A stretch of DNA of 64,000 bases from contig NC_067204.1 in the NCBI RefSeq assembly GCF_026262505.1, positions 9,085,797 to 9,149,796 on the forward strand, given 5' to 3'. The notes below the pieces were generated by a model, which did no database searches, was not told the DNA's origin, and worked only from the letters and a program-made list of their open reading frames with translations. Positions 22,171 through 30,439 of this stretch are shown here, in pieces; the stretch's first letter is position 1; every line of letters begins with the position of its first letter. Made by a program: the position numbers and the translations under genes. The DNA comes from Trichomonas vaginalis G3. Taxonomy: Eukaryota > Parabasalia > Trichomonadida > Trichomonadidae.

Positions 22171-22334
22171 TTTTCATAGAGTTTTGGCGACTACGTTTTT
22201 TTACGTACTCGCTGTTCTTCACTGTTTTCATAGAGTTTTGGCGACTACGTTTTTTTACGTACTCGCTGTTCTTCACTGTTTTCATAGAGTTTTGGCGACT
22301 ACGTTTTTTTACCTACTCGCTGTTCTTCATGATT
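22171..22334. repeat. 54-bp tandem repeat derived from the KilA-N gene
   Basis: Three copies with a 54-base period, each starting TTTTCATAGAGTTTTGGCGA. The same sequence, with drift, lies inside the KilA-N coding region at about 21830-21890, so the array looks like an amplified fragment of that gene. Confidence 0.75.
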
Positions 22335-22435
22335 TTCGTACGGAATCTCTTCTCTCGGTTTTCCGAGGGAAGCAAGCATATGAGGAAATTCATGAAATTT
22401 GGTCATTTTTCAGCAAAAATAATGTTTAGGTGAAG

Positions 22436-22451
22436 AGGTGAGATCTCACCT
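22436..22451. promoter_or_regulatory. BglII-centred palindrome AGGTGAGATCTCACCT
   Basis: Perfect 16-bp palindrome with extra AGGTGA-type half-sites on both sides (TTAGGTGAAG on the left, TTTTTCACC on the right). Further copies lie near 23587, 24690, 25180, 25866 and in variant form at 51750-55735. It is a likely binding site for a dimeric protein (inference). Confidence 0.55.
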
Positions 22452-22519
22452 GTTTTTTCACCTAATTTTTCACCTCTTTTTTTTTCACAACCGTTTTACA
22501 TGGTAAGCGTTATTTTTAC

Positions 22520-22800
22520 ATTATGACACGAAGTGAAGGTTGACACTTCGTCAAAAAAATCCCTGAAATCATATCTTACATACAAAAAATAAAAAAAATG
22601 ACACTTTTTCATTAGATAACTGTTATTTTTTGACGAAGTGAAGGTTGACACTTCGTCAAAAAAATCCCTGAAATCATATCTTACATACAAAAAAATACAA
22701 AAAAATGACACTTTTTCATTAGATAACTGTTATTTTTTGACGAAGTGAAGGTTGACACTTCGTCAAAAAAATCCCTGAAATCATATCTTTACATACAAAA
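22520..22800 (-). repeat. Leader / short-ORF / hairpin cassettes (three copies)
   Basis: Each roughly 100-bp unit contains the inverted repeat GACGAAGTG...CACTTCGTC (8-base loop). On the minus strand the hairpin is preceded by a TTTGTATGTAA leader like that of neighbouring genes. The leader runs into a possible 21-codon frame beginning MISGIFLTKC that spans the hairpin. Confidence 0.65.
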
Positions 22801-22858
22801 TAAAAAAATAAAACTAACTTTATTTTCTGACTTTCACAAAAGACCAAAAATAAACGCT

Positions 22859-23467
22859 TTACATGTATTTTTCAGCAACTTCGTCAAATAATTTTATAGC
22901 TTTATCTATCTCATCTACTTCAAACGTTTTTACCTTTTATGGGAGCACCATACATTTTCTCAAACTTTTCAAGTAGTTCTGTTTCTGCAGCTCTCATATC
23001 ATTAACGAACACAACCTTGACTCTATTGACTGTACTGTCATATCTTAGAGTTATATTATATGTTCTTCCTATCTTATATCTTTTTGTGTAGAAGTCCTTC
23101 GGTTTCTGAACGATGTAAAGTAAGCCTTCACTGCAACGTTCCGTATCGAATGAACCATATGTTATGAAGTTATATCCAACAACTGGGTCTAACCATAACA
23201 AAAACTATTGTATAAGACTTTTGTCTATAGATATGCTGCAGTTCCATAGAATCTTACCGATATCATAAGCTCAGGATTTCTTGTCAAAATTTTCTGACTA
23301 GAAGCAATTCTAACCCAGTCCTTCGGTTTCTTTCCAGATGGAGATATAATGTCTGACAAAGAATATTTGTTGTATTTCTTTGAGTATCTTACGTTTAAAT
23401 CACCTATTCTAACCACTTTGGTGTCATTGTCTATCTTTCTAACTGTTTCAAACTCAATGTTTGTCAT
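22859..23467 (-). pseudogene. KilA-N-like / T5orf172 (GIY-YIG-like) protein (Maverick copy 1)
   Basis: Counterpart of the open 203-residue gene at 49895-50506, with about two breaks. The C-terminal part has the T5orf172/MUG113 pattern LLYIVQKPKDF..YKIGRT and AETELLEKFEKMYG, related to GIY-YIG nucleases. The N-terminal part (PSGKKPKDWVRIASSQKIL) resembles a KilA-N domain. Such proteins occur widely in large DNA viruses, where they may act as DNA-binding nucleases or regulators. Confidence 0.65.
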
Positions 23468-23620
23468 TTCTGTTCTTACATACAAAATAAAAAAATAAAT
23501 AAAAATAAAACTAACTTTATTTTTTCTGTCTTAAGGAAATTCATGAAATTTGGTCATTTTTCAGCAAAAATAATGTTTAGGTGAAGAGGTGAGATCTCAC
23601 CTGTTTTCTCACCTGTTTTC

Positions 23621-24568
23621 TCACTTGTTTTTTCGCAACCGTTTTACATGAATTGTACGATGTATATTTGAAATCCTAAACAGTTTCGTAGCTTCTATTT
23701 CTTCTGTCAGTATGTCAAAAGTTTTAACGATACCGAAAGTTTCTTTATATTTCTTCTTGACGTCAGATAGAAGGAAATCTTCTGCTGTTGGATAGTTTTT
23801 GTTCAGAAATTCTAACATGTCCATTTTATCTTCTGCTGGTTTTTCTGCTTCTTTCTTTAAGTCTGCATAGTCGTTTCTCATACGTTCTATCTCTTTGACG
23901 GAGTAGTTATATTTCCTCATTGCTGCTTTACATTTAGAACATTGCGGGTTCATTTTTGCGTTATACATTGAAATAAAACCAGCTAAAACAACTAAAGCGT
24001 CAATTGCTCTCTTCATCTCAAACATAGCGGGTCTTATTTGTTTGTTCCATACTTTGCCTCTTCTATCTTTATCTCTTATCTGCCATACACATTCAGCAAC
24101 TAACGAAACAAAGTTGTCGTAGGTCTTAAATTCTTCAGATTTATATATGTCAGAAACATTCTTATATACCATGTCGCAATCTTTGTCCATAACCTTATGG
24201 TTGCAATGAAATCCTAGAAACTCATAGTTTACCTTTCGTATGAACTTCTTTATTTCTACTGAGTCAGTTGCTTTGACTTCTATTTCATCGAATTCAGGAA
24301 TAGTGAGTTTTTGTTGTTGGATTTCAGGCAATTTGGGTAAATGGTCGATGAGGTCCTGCATTTCATAAAGATACTGTTCATTTGTTTCATCTTTCGCACT
24401 ACAGTCTAAATTACATGTTAAAAGTTCTTGCTTTATCTTCTGGATTTTTGTTTCGAAAGTATATGAAGAAGGAATGAAGCTTTTCATTTCTACTAACATA
24501 GATGTTGGATTCATGACTAAAGAGTTTGGTGCTGTTGTTTGAATTGTTGTTGTGCCGATTGTTGACAT
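23621..24568 (-). CDS. Unknown Maverick protein, 315 residues, CxxC motif
   Basis: Open frame starting MSTIGTTTIQTTAPNSLV, chosen because the conserved leader TTTATACAAAA ends just upstream. It has a Thr/Ser-rich N-terminus, an all-helical-looking middle, a single CSKCKAAMRK motif, then a charged coiled coil and a C-terminal FGIVKTFDILTEEIEATKLF region. Copy 2 has the open homologue 52456-53391 with a slightly different end. Part of its 3' end is also duplicated at 51912-52069. Family unrecognised; the two-cysteine motif alone does not prove zinc binding. Confidence 0.65.
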   Translation of the reverse strand: MSTIGTTTIQTTAPNSLVMNPTSMLVEMKSFIPSSYTFETKIQKIKQELLTCNLDCSAKDETNEQYLYEMQDLIDHLPKLPEIQQQKLTIPEFDEIEVKATDSVEIKKFIRKVNYEFLGFHCNHKVMDKDCDMVYKNVSDIYKSEEFKTYDNFVSLVAECVWQIRDKDRRGKVWNKQIRPAMFEMKRAIDALVVLAGFISMYNAKMNPQCSKCKAAMRKYNYSVKEIERMRNDYADLKKEAEKPAEDKMDMLEFLNKNYPTAEDFLLSDVKKKYKETFGIVKTFDILTEEIEATKLFRISNIHRTIHVKRLRKNK

Positions 24569-24734
24569 TTTTATTTTTTTATACAAAATAAAAAAATAAA
24601 AAAAAATAAAACTAACTTTATTTTTTATTTCGGGAAAATTCATGAAAATTCAAGAGGTGAAAAAAGAGGTGAAAAAACAGGTGAGATCTCACCTCTTCAC
24701 CTAAACATTATTTTTGGGTCCTTTACACTCATTA

Positions 24735-25140
24735 CGAAGAAGTCTTGACAAAACATTTACGTTCATGTTTGACAAAACATTTACGTTCATGTTTGACAAA
24801 ACATTTACGAAGAAGTCTTGACAAAACATTTACGAAGAAGTCTTGACAAAACATTTACGAAGAAGTCTTGACAAAACATTTACGTTCATGTTTGACAAAG
24901 CATGTACGAAGAAGTCTTGACAAAGCATGTACGAAGAAGTCTTGACAAAACATTTACGAAGAAGTTTTGACAAAACATATACACTCATTACGATGAAGTT
25001 TTGACAAAGCATGTACGTTCATGTTTGACAAAACATTTACGCTCATTACGATGAAGAAGTCTTGACAAAACATTTACGAAGAAGTTTTGACAAAACATTT
25101 ACGATGAAATCATGACAAAACATTTACGAAGAAGTCATGA
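24735..25140. repeat. 25-bp tandem/dispersed repeats
   Basis: About 15 units of ACGAAGAAGTCTTGACAAAA+CATTT, mixed with a 24-base variant carrying ACGTTCATGTTTGACAAAAC. The same unit recurs at 25425-25550 and at several places in 53560-55700 in copy 2. Non-coding in any consistent frame. Confidence 0.85.
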
Positions 25141-25210
25141 AAATTCAAGAGGGTGAAAAAGCAGGTGAAAAAACAGGTGAGATCTCACCTCTTCACCTAA
25201 ACATTATTTT

Positions 25211-25415
25211 TGCTGAATTCAGCAACAAAATGAACGAGGTCAGGATGTATGTAAATACATTTGAATTCATTCATAACACCCTTAGTAAGCTCATAAAATG
25301 CTTGTTTTGAGGTCGAGCCACTTTTGGCTCCACCGTATTCTTTCAACCAAAACTCAAGAATTTCCTGCATGAATTTTGTATAAAAAGCAACCGTCGGAAT
25401 TCAGACTGTTGCTAT
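25211..25415 (-). pseudogene. Fragment of a KilA-N-like gene embedded in repeats
   Basis: About 60 codons of one open minus-strand frame without start or stop. They include EFWLKEYGGAKSGSTSK and CIYIHPDLVHFVAEF, the latter resembling the central KilA-N motif. It is not a copy of any gene in this window, ends at a GCTGAATTCAGC palindrome, and is bounded by 25-bp repeats. It looks like a captured gene piece and is not present at the equivalent place in copy 2. Confidence 0.55.
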
Positions 25416-25559
25416 ATTCTTCACAAAACATTTACGCTCATTACGATGAAGAAGTCTTGACAAAACATGTACGATGAAGTCATGACAAAACATATACGAA
25501 GAAGTCTTGACAAAACATTTACGATGAAATCATGACAAAACATTTACCCGACATTCTCG

Positions 25560-25790
25560 TCAAATACAAAAAAATGACACTTTTTCATTAGATAACTGTT
25601 ATTTTTTGACGAAGTGAAGGTTGACACTTCGTCAAAAAAATCCCTGAAATCATGTCTTTACATACAAAAAAATACAAAAAATGACACTTTTTCATTAGAT
25701 AACTGTTATTTTTTGACGAAGTGAAGGTTGACACTTCGTCAAAAAAATCCCTGAAATCATATCTTTACATACAAAATAAAAAAATAAAAC
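25560..25790 (-). repeat. Leader / short-ORF / hairpin cassettes (two copies)
   Basis: Two further copies of the unit described at 22520-22800, each with GACGAAGTG...CACTTCGTC and the TTTGTATGTAAAGA leader. Confidence 0.65.
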
Positions 25791-25878
25791 TAACTTTATT
25801 TTTTCTATCTTAAGGAAATTCATGACAAATTCAAGAGGGTGAAAAAAGAGGTGAAAAAACAGGTGAGATCTCACCTCT

Positions 25879-26229
25879 TCACCTAAACATTATTTTTGGG
25901 TCCGGGAACAACTTTCTCTCAATTGGAGCTGTAGCATACTCTTTGCGTAAGCGGTTCAGACCTTCTTCGAAGTCTTGGTCTCTCTTGGACTGAGATTGGA
26001 ATTGGAATTGCTGGGGTGGAGCTTGCTGGAACATCCAAGGGTTGGGGAAGTAAGGCATAGGCAGAGGAGGGTAGTTCGGGAAGCCTTGTGGTGGGTAGTA
26101 ACCTTGAGGTGGAAATTGGTAGTAATTTGGTGGAGGTACTTGCTGGAACTGAGCTTGCTGAGGAGACTGTTGTGGTTCTTTAGGTTCATCTGGTTTGGGA
26201 ATGGACTGGGTTGGTGGGACGTGGGACAT
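25879..26229 (-). CDS. Pro/Gln-rich Maverick protein, 116 residues
   Basis: Open frame starting MSHVPPTQSIPKPDEPK. The body is PQ-rich with repeated PPQGYYPPQGFPNYPP-type segments, and the tail is charged (FEEGLNRLRKEYATAP). Low-complexity Tyr/Pro/Gln composition suggests an unstructured linker or structural protein. Copy 2 holds a broken homologue (55745-56103). It is divergently arranged with the 124-residue gene across about 290 bases of repeats. Confidence 0.6.
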   Translation of the reverse strand: MSHVPPTQSIPKPDEPKEPQQSPQQAQFQQVPPPNYYQFPPQGYYPPQGFPNYPPLPMPYFPNPWMFQQAPPQQFQFQSQSKRDQDFEEGLNRLRKEYATAPIERKLFPDPKIMFR

Positions 26230-26235
26230 TCGTTT

Positions 26236-26520
26236 GTGTCCTGTCGGAAGGAAGAACTTTTCCTGTCGGAAGGAAGAACTTTTCCTGTCGGAAGGAAGAA
26301 CTTTTCCTGTCGGAAGGAAAATTTTTTCCAGTTGTCGGGAAAATTTTTTTCTGTTGGAAGGAAAAACTTTTTCTGAAGTTCGACCAAAAAGTTCTCAATT
26401 TTCGAAAATTTGAATGGTTTACGGACGGACAACTGGAAGAGTTCTTCCTGTCGGAAGGAAAAATTTTTTCTGTCGGAAGGAAAATTTTTTCCAGTTGTCG
26501 GGAAAATATTTTCCTGTCGG
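26236..26520. repeat. 22-bp repeats between divergent genes
   Basis: Around ten units of the type CTGTCGGAAGGAAGAACTTT and variants on the plus strand, the last ones carrying CAGTTGTCGGGAAAA. The array fills the space between two divergent start codons and recurs at 56110-56394 in copy 2, so it could act as a shared upstream element (inference). Confidence 0.75.
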
Positions 26521-26895
26521 ATGGAAGGACTCGGAATGCCAGAAGGATTTGACGAGGCAATTTACCTAATTGAACTTAACGACTGCGTAAAAGACTACTT
26601 GCGCAAGGTCATGAAGCCCCAAGGTCAAGTTCACCACTATTTCTGGAAGGGCTGCCTTGAATCTCGAGACTTCGACTGGAATTCCAATTCAAATACCAGA
26701 AAACACTCCTTTCGACGACATAAAGCAAGCAAAGAAAGAAGCTCTTGTTAAGTTCCTAAACAAACGTCCTTGGATACTACTTCCAAACAAGGAGAACCCC
26801 CTACCCATATGAAATTGGCAATTCAGTCTCTCCTTCGCTTCTCGGGTCAACCATTCTACATAACCTGTGAAGGCGACATCCAACCAGTTCAGTAA
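26521..26895 (+). pseudogene. Unknown 124-residue Maverick protein (copy 1, broken)
   Basis: Homologue of the open gene at 56395-56769, with about two breaks. Starts MEGLGMPEGFDEAIYLIE. Unrecognised alpha/beta-looking protein. Confidence 0.55.
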
Positions 26896-27009
26896 ACCTT
26901 AACGTTTAACTGCACTTTTTTATGTTTTTTGTGAAAGTGTCAAAAATAAATTGTTTTCATGAGTTTTCTACGATGTTAGAAAAAATGTTATTTTCTAATA
27001 TCTTCACAT

Positions 27010-27865
27010 TCAATACTTTTTCAGCACTTTTCCGTAGTTATATATGAAAGACAATTCGAGATAAAAGTCATAGTACAATGGAATAATATGTTGCACACCA
27101 TTTGTTGTGAACCAACTTGAAAGTCAGAGAAACTGTTACTAGGTGGTTCGTAGAATTTAGAAGCAAAGTCATAAAAGTCCTTACCATACATAGAAAACTA
27201 TTGTTGCTTGAACTGAACTTGCATGACACATAACATTTTGAGGGTCAACACGTTTCTATAAACTGTCAAATCTGCTGGTGGAAGTATAAATTTAAATGGA
27301 CCATCTGGTGGTAATGGTTCGTTCTGGTTTAGTAACCGAAGAAATTGTGCCCAAGAACGTTTGTCTACTTTCCAAAATAAAACTCTGTATCTCTTGGAGG
27401 GTTAATTTCAATCTTTTGAAATGAAACGGTGGAGTTCATCTTGTCATATTCTAGTTTCAGATAGTATGTTCCATTTAGTAAAGAGTCGTATTTTTCTTGA
27501 AATTCCCAATAATATTTGTTCATTTGAGTTTGAAAGTCATTTAGAGTTTTCTCAAGACTTTCGTCTGAACGAACTGTAAAGATTCTCATTTCGTCAAATT
27601 TGTCTATTAGACCATCAGAACCTTTATACTGCCCATGAAAATATACTGCGAACATAAATGCGTTAGTTCTATTTGAAAACAAAACTCTTCTAAATCCTAT
27701 TGCCTTTGCATCTGAAGGACTTTGAAGCCAACGAATTGGATAGTCAAACCTGTATACTCGGGATGAAATTTCTTCATCTGAAATAGTCCTACCAGCATTT
27801 GTAAAGATATAGTCTAACGGTTTTGTATCTGCTACTTTTGTTCTTTGTTTTTCAACCTGAAGCAT
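27010..27865 (-). pseudogene. Maverick structural-like protein A (copy 1, broken)
   Basis: About 285 codons starting MLQVEKQRTKVADTKPLDYIF. It is clearly paralogous to protein B at 31837-32684: both share an N-terminal TKPLD..FTN...YRFDYPIRWL, a central region of different sequence, and a C-terminal SDFQVWFTTNG...IIPLYYDFYLELSFIYNY block. About three breaks. No enzyme motif. The conserved ends around a variable middle suggest a virion surface protein (inference). Confidence 0.6.
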
Positions 27866-28016
27866 TTAATATATGTAAAAATATATTGTTTTAAATGGTA
27901 TGCATTTCATATTTCTCATCTAACAAACAAGTTTCCCAACGGTCTTCTCCAACAAACTCAGCGTACATTTCAAATAAAATTTAAAAAATGTCACTTTTTT
28001 AAAATAAATTTTTACT

Positions 28017-28262
28017 TCATGCAATGTTTAACACATCGAAAGGCATGTCCATAAGACGTTCTTCTTCTAACCTCTCTAGTCTGTTTGGATAATTTGCACG
28101 TGCTGTTTCCAAATCCATTTCGTAGCGAAGACCAGACAATTTGTCATAGACTTTTATGGGTCTTCCTTTCTTATATTTAAACTTCTTCGAAACTCTCCAA
28201 CCATATCTTTGTAACTCTGCTTTTATTCTAGCAGACTTTCTATCCATTCTATATGGGGGCAT
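28017..28262 (-). CDS. Small basic Maverick protein, 81 residues
   Basis: Open frame starting MPPYRMDRKSARIKAELQ, with KKFKYKKGRPIKVYDK in the middle and an acidic LEEERLMDMP end. Strongly basic and likely nucleic-acid binding (inference). Unrecognised. First of several co-directional small genes reading away from the integrase. Confidence 0.6.
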   Translation of the reverse strand: MPPYRMDRKSARIKAELQRYGWRVSKKFKYKKGRPIKVYDKLSGLRYEMDLETARANYPNRLERLEEERLMDMPFDVLNIA

Positions 28263-28292
28263 TTTTATAAAAATAAAAAAATATTTTTTTCT

Positions 28293-28877
28293 TTACTTAA
28301 CATAACCGCCTGCTGCCATAAGTCTTTGACGCCAACCCATACCAGCTAATGAAGGTTGACTTGGTTTAGTTTCCAAACTAAACTTTGGTTTTGGTTTATC
28401 TTCAGTTTTTGGTTTTTCTTCTTCTATCGGTTTTTCGTCACTTTTCGGTTTCTCTGACTTTACTTCACTTGCAGGAACAGTTGTGTCGTCAACATCTTCA
28501 TAAATATCATATGCCATTTGTTTTTGTTTTCCTTTCAACTTTTTGTGTTTGTTGTAAAGTTTAGAATATTTCGACTCTAAGTCAATGAGATGTTCTATAA
28601 TGAACTGTTGGTCAGTGAAGTAAACTTTTCCATCTGTTGTCTCGAAAGCTCCTTCAGACTTCAATATTTTATTTGTGAGAGTCTGTTTCTTTTTTGAGAT
28701 ACTAGCCGTTCCATTTCTATGAAAAGTGACTTTGTAGTTAGGGTTTGTATTTCCAGACCTGGCACTTTCTATTATTGAATTTTTCTCTTCATCTGTAAGT
28801 TCTTTGACAGGTTTTGACAATGGTTCTGAACTTTTTGTTTGTGGTGTCAAATCTACCGTTTCAACTTCTTCGGTCAT
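28293..28877 (-). CDS. Charged low-complexity Maverick protein, 194 residues
   Basis: Open frame starting MTEEVETVDLTPQTKSSE. It has a central coiled-coil LIDLESKYSKLYNKHKKLKG, then a Lys/Glu/Pro repeat tract (KPKTEDKPKPKFS) and a C-terminal GMGWRQRLMAAGGYVK, which could be a short packaging or interaction tail. Unrecognised. Copy 2 version 58171-58749 is broken. Confidence 0.6.
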   Translation of the reverse strand: MTEEVETVDLTPQTKSSEPLSKPVKELTDEEKNSIIESARSGNTNPNYKVTFHRNGTASISKKKQTLTNKILKSEGAFETTDGKVYFTDQQFIIEHLIDLESKYSKLYNKHKKLKGKQKQMAYDIYEDVDDTTVPASEVKSEKPKSDEKPIEEEKPKTEDKPKPKFSLETKPSQPSLAGMGWRQRLMAAGGYVK

Positions 28878-28896
28878 TTCATCTCAGTAAAAAATT

Positions 28897-29049
28897 TTAG
28901 TTTGGTTTGTTTTCAACTGGTTGTTGTTGTTTTTTAAGTCGGTCTAAAACTTCCTGAGGTATAGGAAGAACTTGACAAACACGTGGTGTAACTGCTGGAA
29001 GCCGACAAATCCATCTTGAACCCATTTGTCTCAATGCTGTATTGTTCAT
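28897..29049 (-). CDS. Very small Maverick protein, 50 residues
   Basis: Open 50-codon frame starting MNNTALRQMGSRWICRLP and ending QQQPVENKPN. Spacing to both neighbours is tight (about 20 bases), with the ATCTCAGTAAAAAA-type leader seen also upstream of the 28877 gene, which supports it as a real small gene. Function unknown. Confidence 0.5.
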   Translation of the reverse strand: MNNTALRQMGSRWICRLPAVTPRVCQVLPIPQEVLDRLKKQQQPVENKPN

Positions 29050-29068
29050 TTCATCTCAGTAAAAAACT

Positions 29069-29468
29069 TTACATTCCCCACGTTTGAGGCGGTTGAGGTT
29101 GGTTATTGTTTACCACTGTTGTGCATGGTTATATCCTCTGTTAAAGAATCTTTCACCTTGGTCCATATAGTGTCCTGCTTGGTTATAGTAGTCATTTGCT
29201 TTGTTATAATAGTTTTCCTGCTTGTCTTCCTACATTGTCCATCCATCCTTGAACTTTTCCTCTTGTTTCAGGATTTGGAATAAGATTTGTTGCATCTCGT
29301 GCTACATCCCAACCTTTCTGTACAGTTTGTATAATAGGTTGTGTTTCTCTTTAAGTATACCTAATGTACTCAAAATCTTCCTTCCAACTCCAAATACACC
29401 TCTGGCTATTGTTCCCACTGCGGGCAAAATCTGGATGCAACTCCTGCTAATGCGCCAAATAAACCCAT
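29069..29468 (-). pseudogene. Maverick protein with N-terminal amphipathic/hydrophobic helix (copy 1, broken)
   Basis: Starts MGLFGALAGVASRFLPAV, a glycine-rich hydrophobic helix followed by a basic segment (RGVFGVGRKILSTLGILKE) and, further on, an Asn/Tyr/Gln-rich region. Small capsid proteins with an N-terminal amphipathic helix (for example adenovirus pVI) act in membrane lysis; the resemblance here is only general. About two breaks. The start is 17 bases from the divergent integrase start. Confidence 0.45.
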
Positions 29469-29485
29469 TTCTTATAGGATAAAAA
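29469..29485. promoter_or_regulatory. Compact bidirectional promoter-like spacer
   Basis: The 17-base TTCTTATAGGATAAAAA separates the divergent starts of the amphipathic protein and the integrase. It resembles the TATTCTA(G)ATAAAA core of the other divergent spacers. Confidence 0.45.
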
Positions 29486-30439
29486 ATGACGAATCCAAAC
29501 AAGGACCCCTATGTTTCTAAAGCAACAAAGAAAGCACTCATGATAAAAATCTTTAGTTCAACACCAAATGCTTGGTTTATGGATATCTTGGAAAACATTC
29601 CGAGGTATAGAGAAGATGGACCACCATACTGGTTAATATTTGTCGGTCAAAACACAAGATACTGTGAAGCCATACCATTATGGTCCAAAAATATTTTAGA
29701 TGTGAAAACTGCTTTGACAATATTCGTTGACAAATACCATCCAACAAAACTGACATCTGACTGTGAAAGTTCTTTCAAATCAGATGATGTAAAAAACTAT
29801 CTGCGTTCAAAAAATGTAAACCAAATTTCATTGTCGACCAAAACCATTCTGCTCTTGGTGTCATTGACGGTTGTAAAAATGTTAAGAGACTTAAACCAAC
29901 CACAAGGTGGTGAAGCAAATGAAATGTCATATGACGACAAATATAGACACTTCTCCATGGCAAAGATGAGACAAGTTTTAAATATTTACAATAGCCGTAA
30001 ACAAAAAGGTTTGGGAAACCACTCCCCGAAGAAATGAAAAACAACCCTGACTTAGAGAAAGACTATATATTTAATAATTTAGTCAAAAGAGACAAACAAG
30101 AAAGAATGCCGGGCTTCAAACTTCAGAAAGGTGACAAAGTAAAAATAGAAATACCTAAACGCGACCCATATGAAAATACTATTGACTATGACAACAATGG
30201 GAACCCGACAGGTACTCACATTCGTGTTCGTAAAAATAGAAGAAAGTATACAAGAGAATATTATAGTTTTAGGCAAACATGGCAAAATGTACACACTGCA
30301 AGCAGAAGATAAAACTACTATTGTCAGACCTCGTTTCAAACTTGTCAAAGTTCAAGGTGGTATACTTTCAAAAACAGTTCCTAACAAATATAAGACAACT
30401 CCTGACGAATATGCTAAAGAAGTTGAAAATGACGACTAA
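29486..30439 (+). pseudogene. Maverick retroviral-type integrase (copy 1, broken)
   Basis: About 315 codons. The core begins near WFMDILENI, continues through YWLIFVGQNTRYCEAIPL and LTSDCESSF, and is followed by NIYNSRKQKGLGNHSP. A C-terminal domain has a basic beta-rich, chromodomain-like or SH3-like stretch (FKLQKGDKVKIEIPK, YTLQAEDKTTIVRPRFKLVKV). This order is typical of c-integrases of Mavericks, which insert the element and make the short target duplication. About two or three breaks. Its stop abuts the stop of the convergent fibre gene. Confidence 0.8.

Larger units (their letters stand above)
22092..22858. repeat. Repeat-rich intergenic region, Maverick copy 1
   Basis: Holds a three-copy 54-bp tandem repeat (22171-22334), a small hairpin CTCGGTTTTCCGAG near 22352, the palindrome AGGTGAGATCTCACCT (22436-22451) and three leader/short-ORF/hairpin cassettes (22520-22800). 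No full gene is present. Confidence 0.8.
24569..25878. repeat. Repeat-rich region, Maverick copy 1
   Basis: Contains AGGTGA-type half-site clusters with BglII-centred palindromes (24655-24715 and 25145-25200), long runs of a 25-bp repeat (ACGAAGAAGTCTTGACAAAA plus CATTT), a KilA-N-like fragment (25211-25415), more 25-bp repeats (25425-25550) and two leader/hairpin cassettes (25560-25790). No full gene is present. Confidence 0.8.

Noticed and set aside
24830-25012. Short minus-strand frame of repeating LRKCFVKTSS units
   Set aside because: It is the 25-bp non-coding repeat read as protein; frame changes with unit-length variants.
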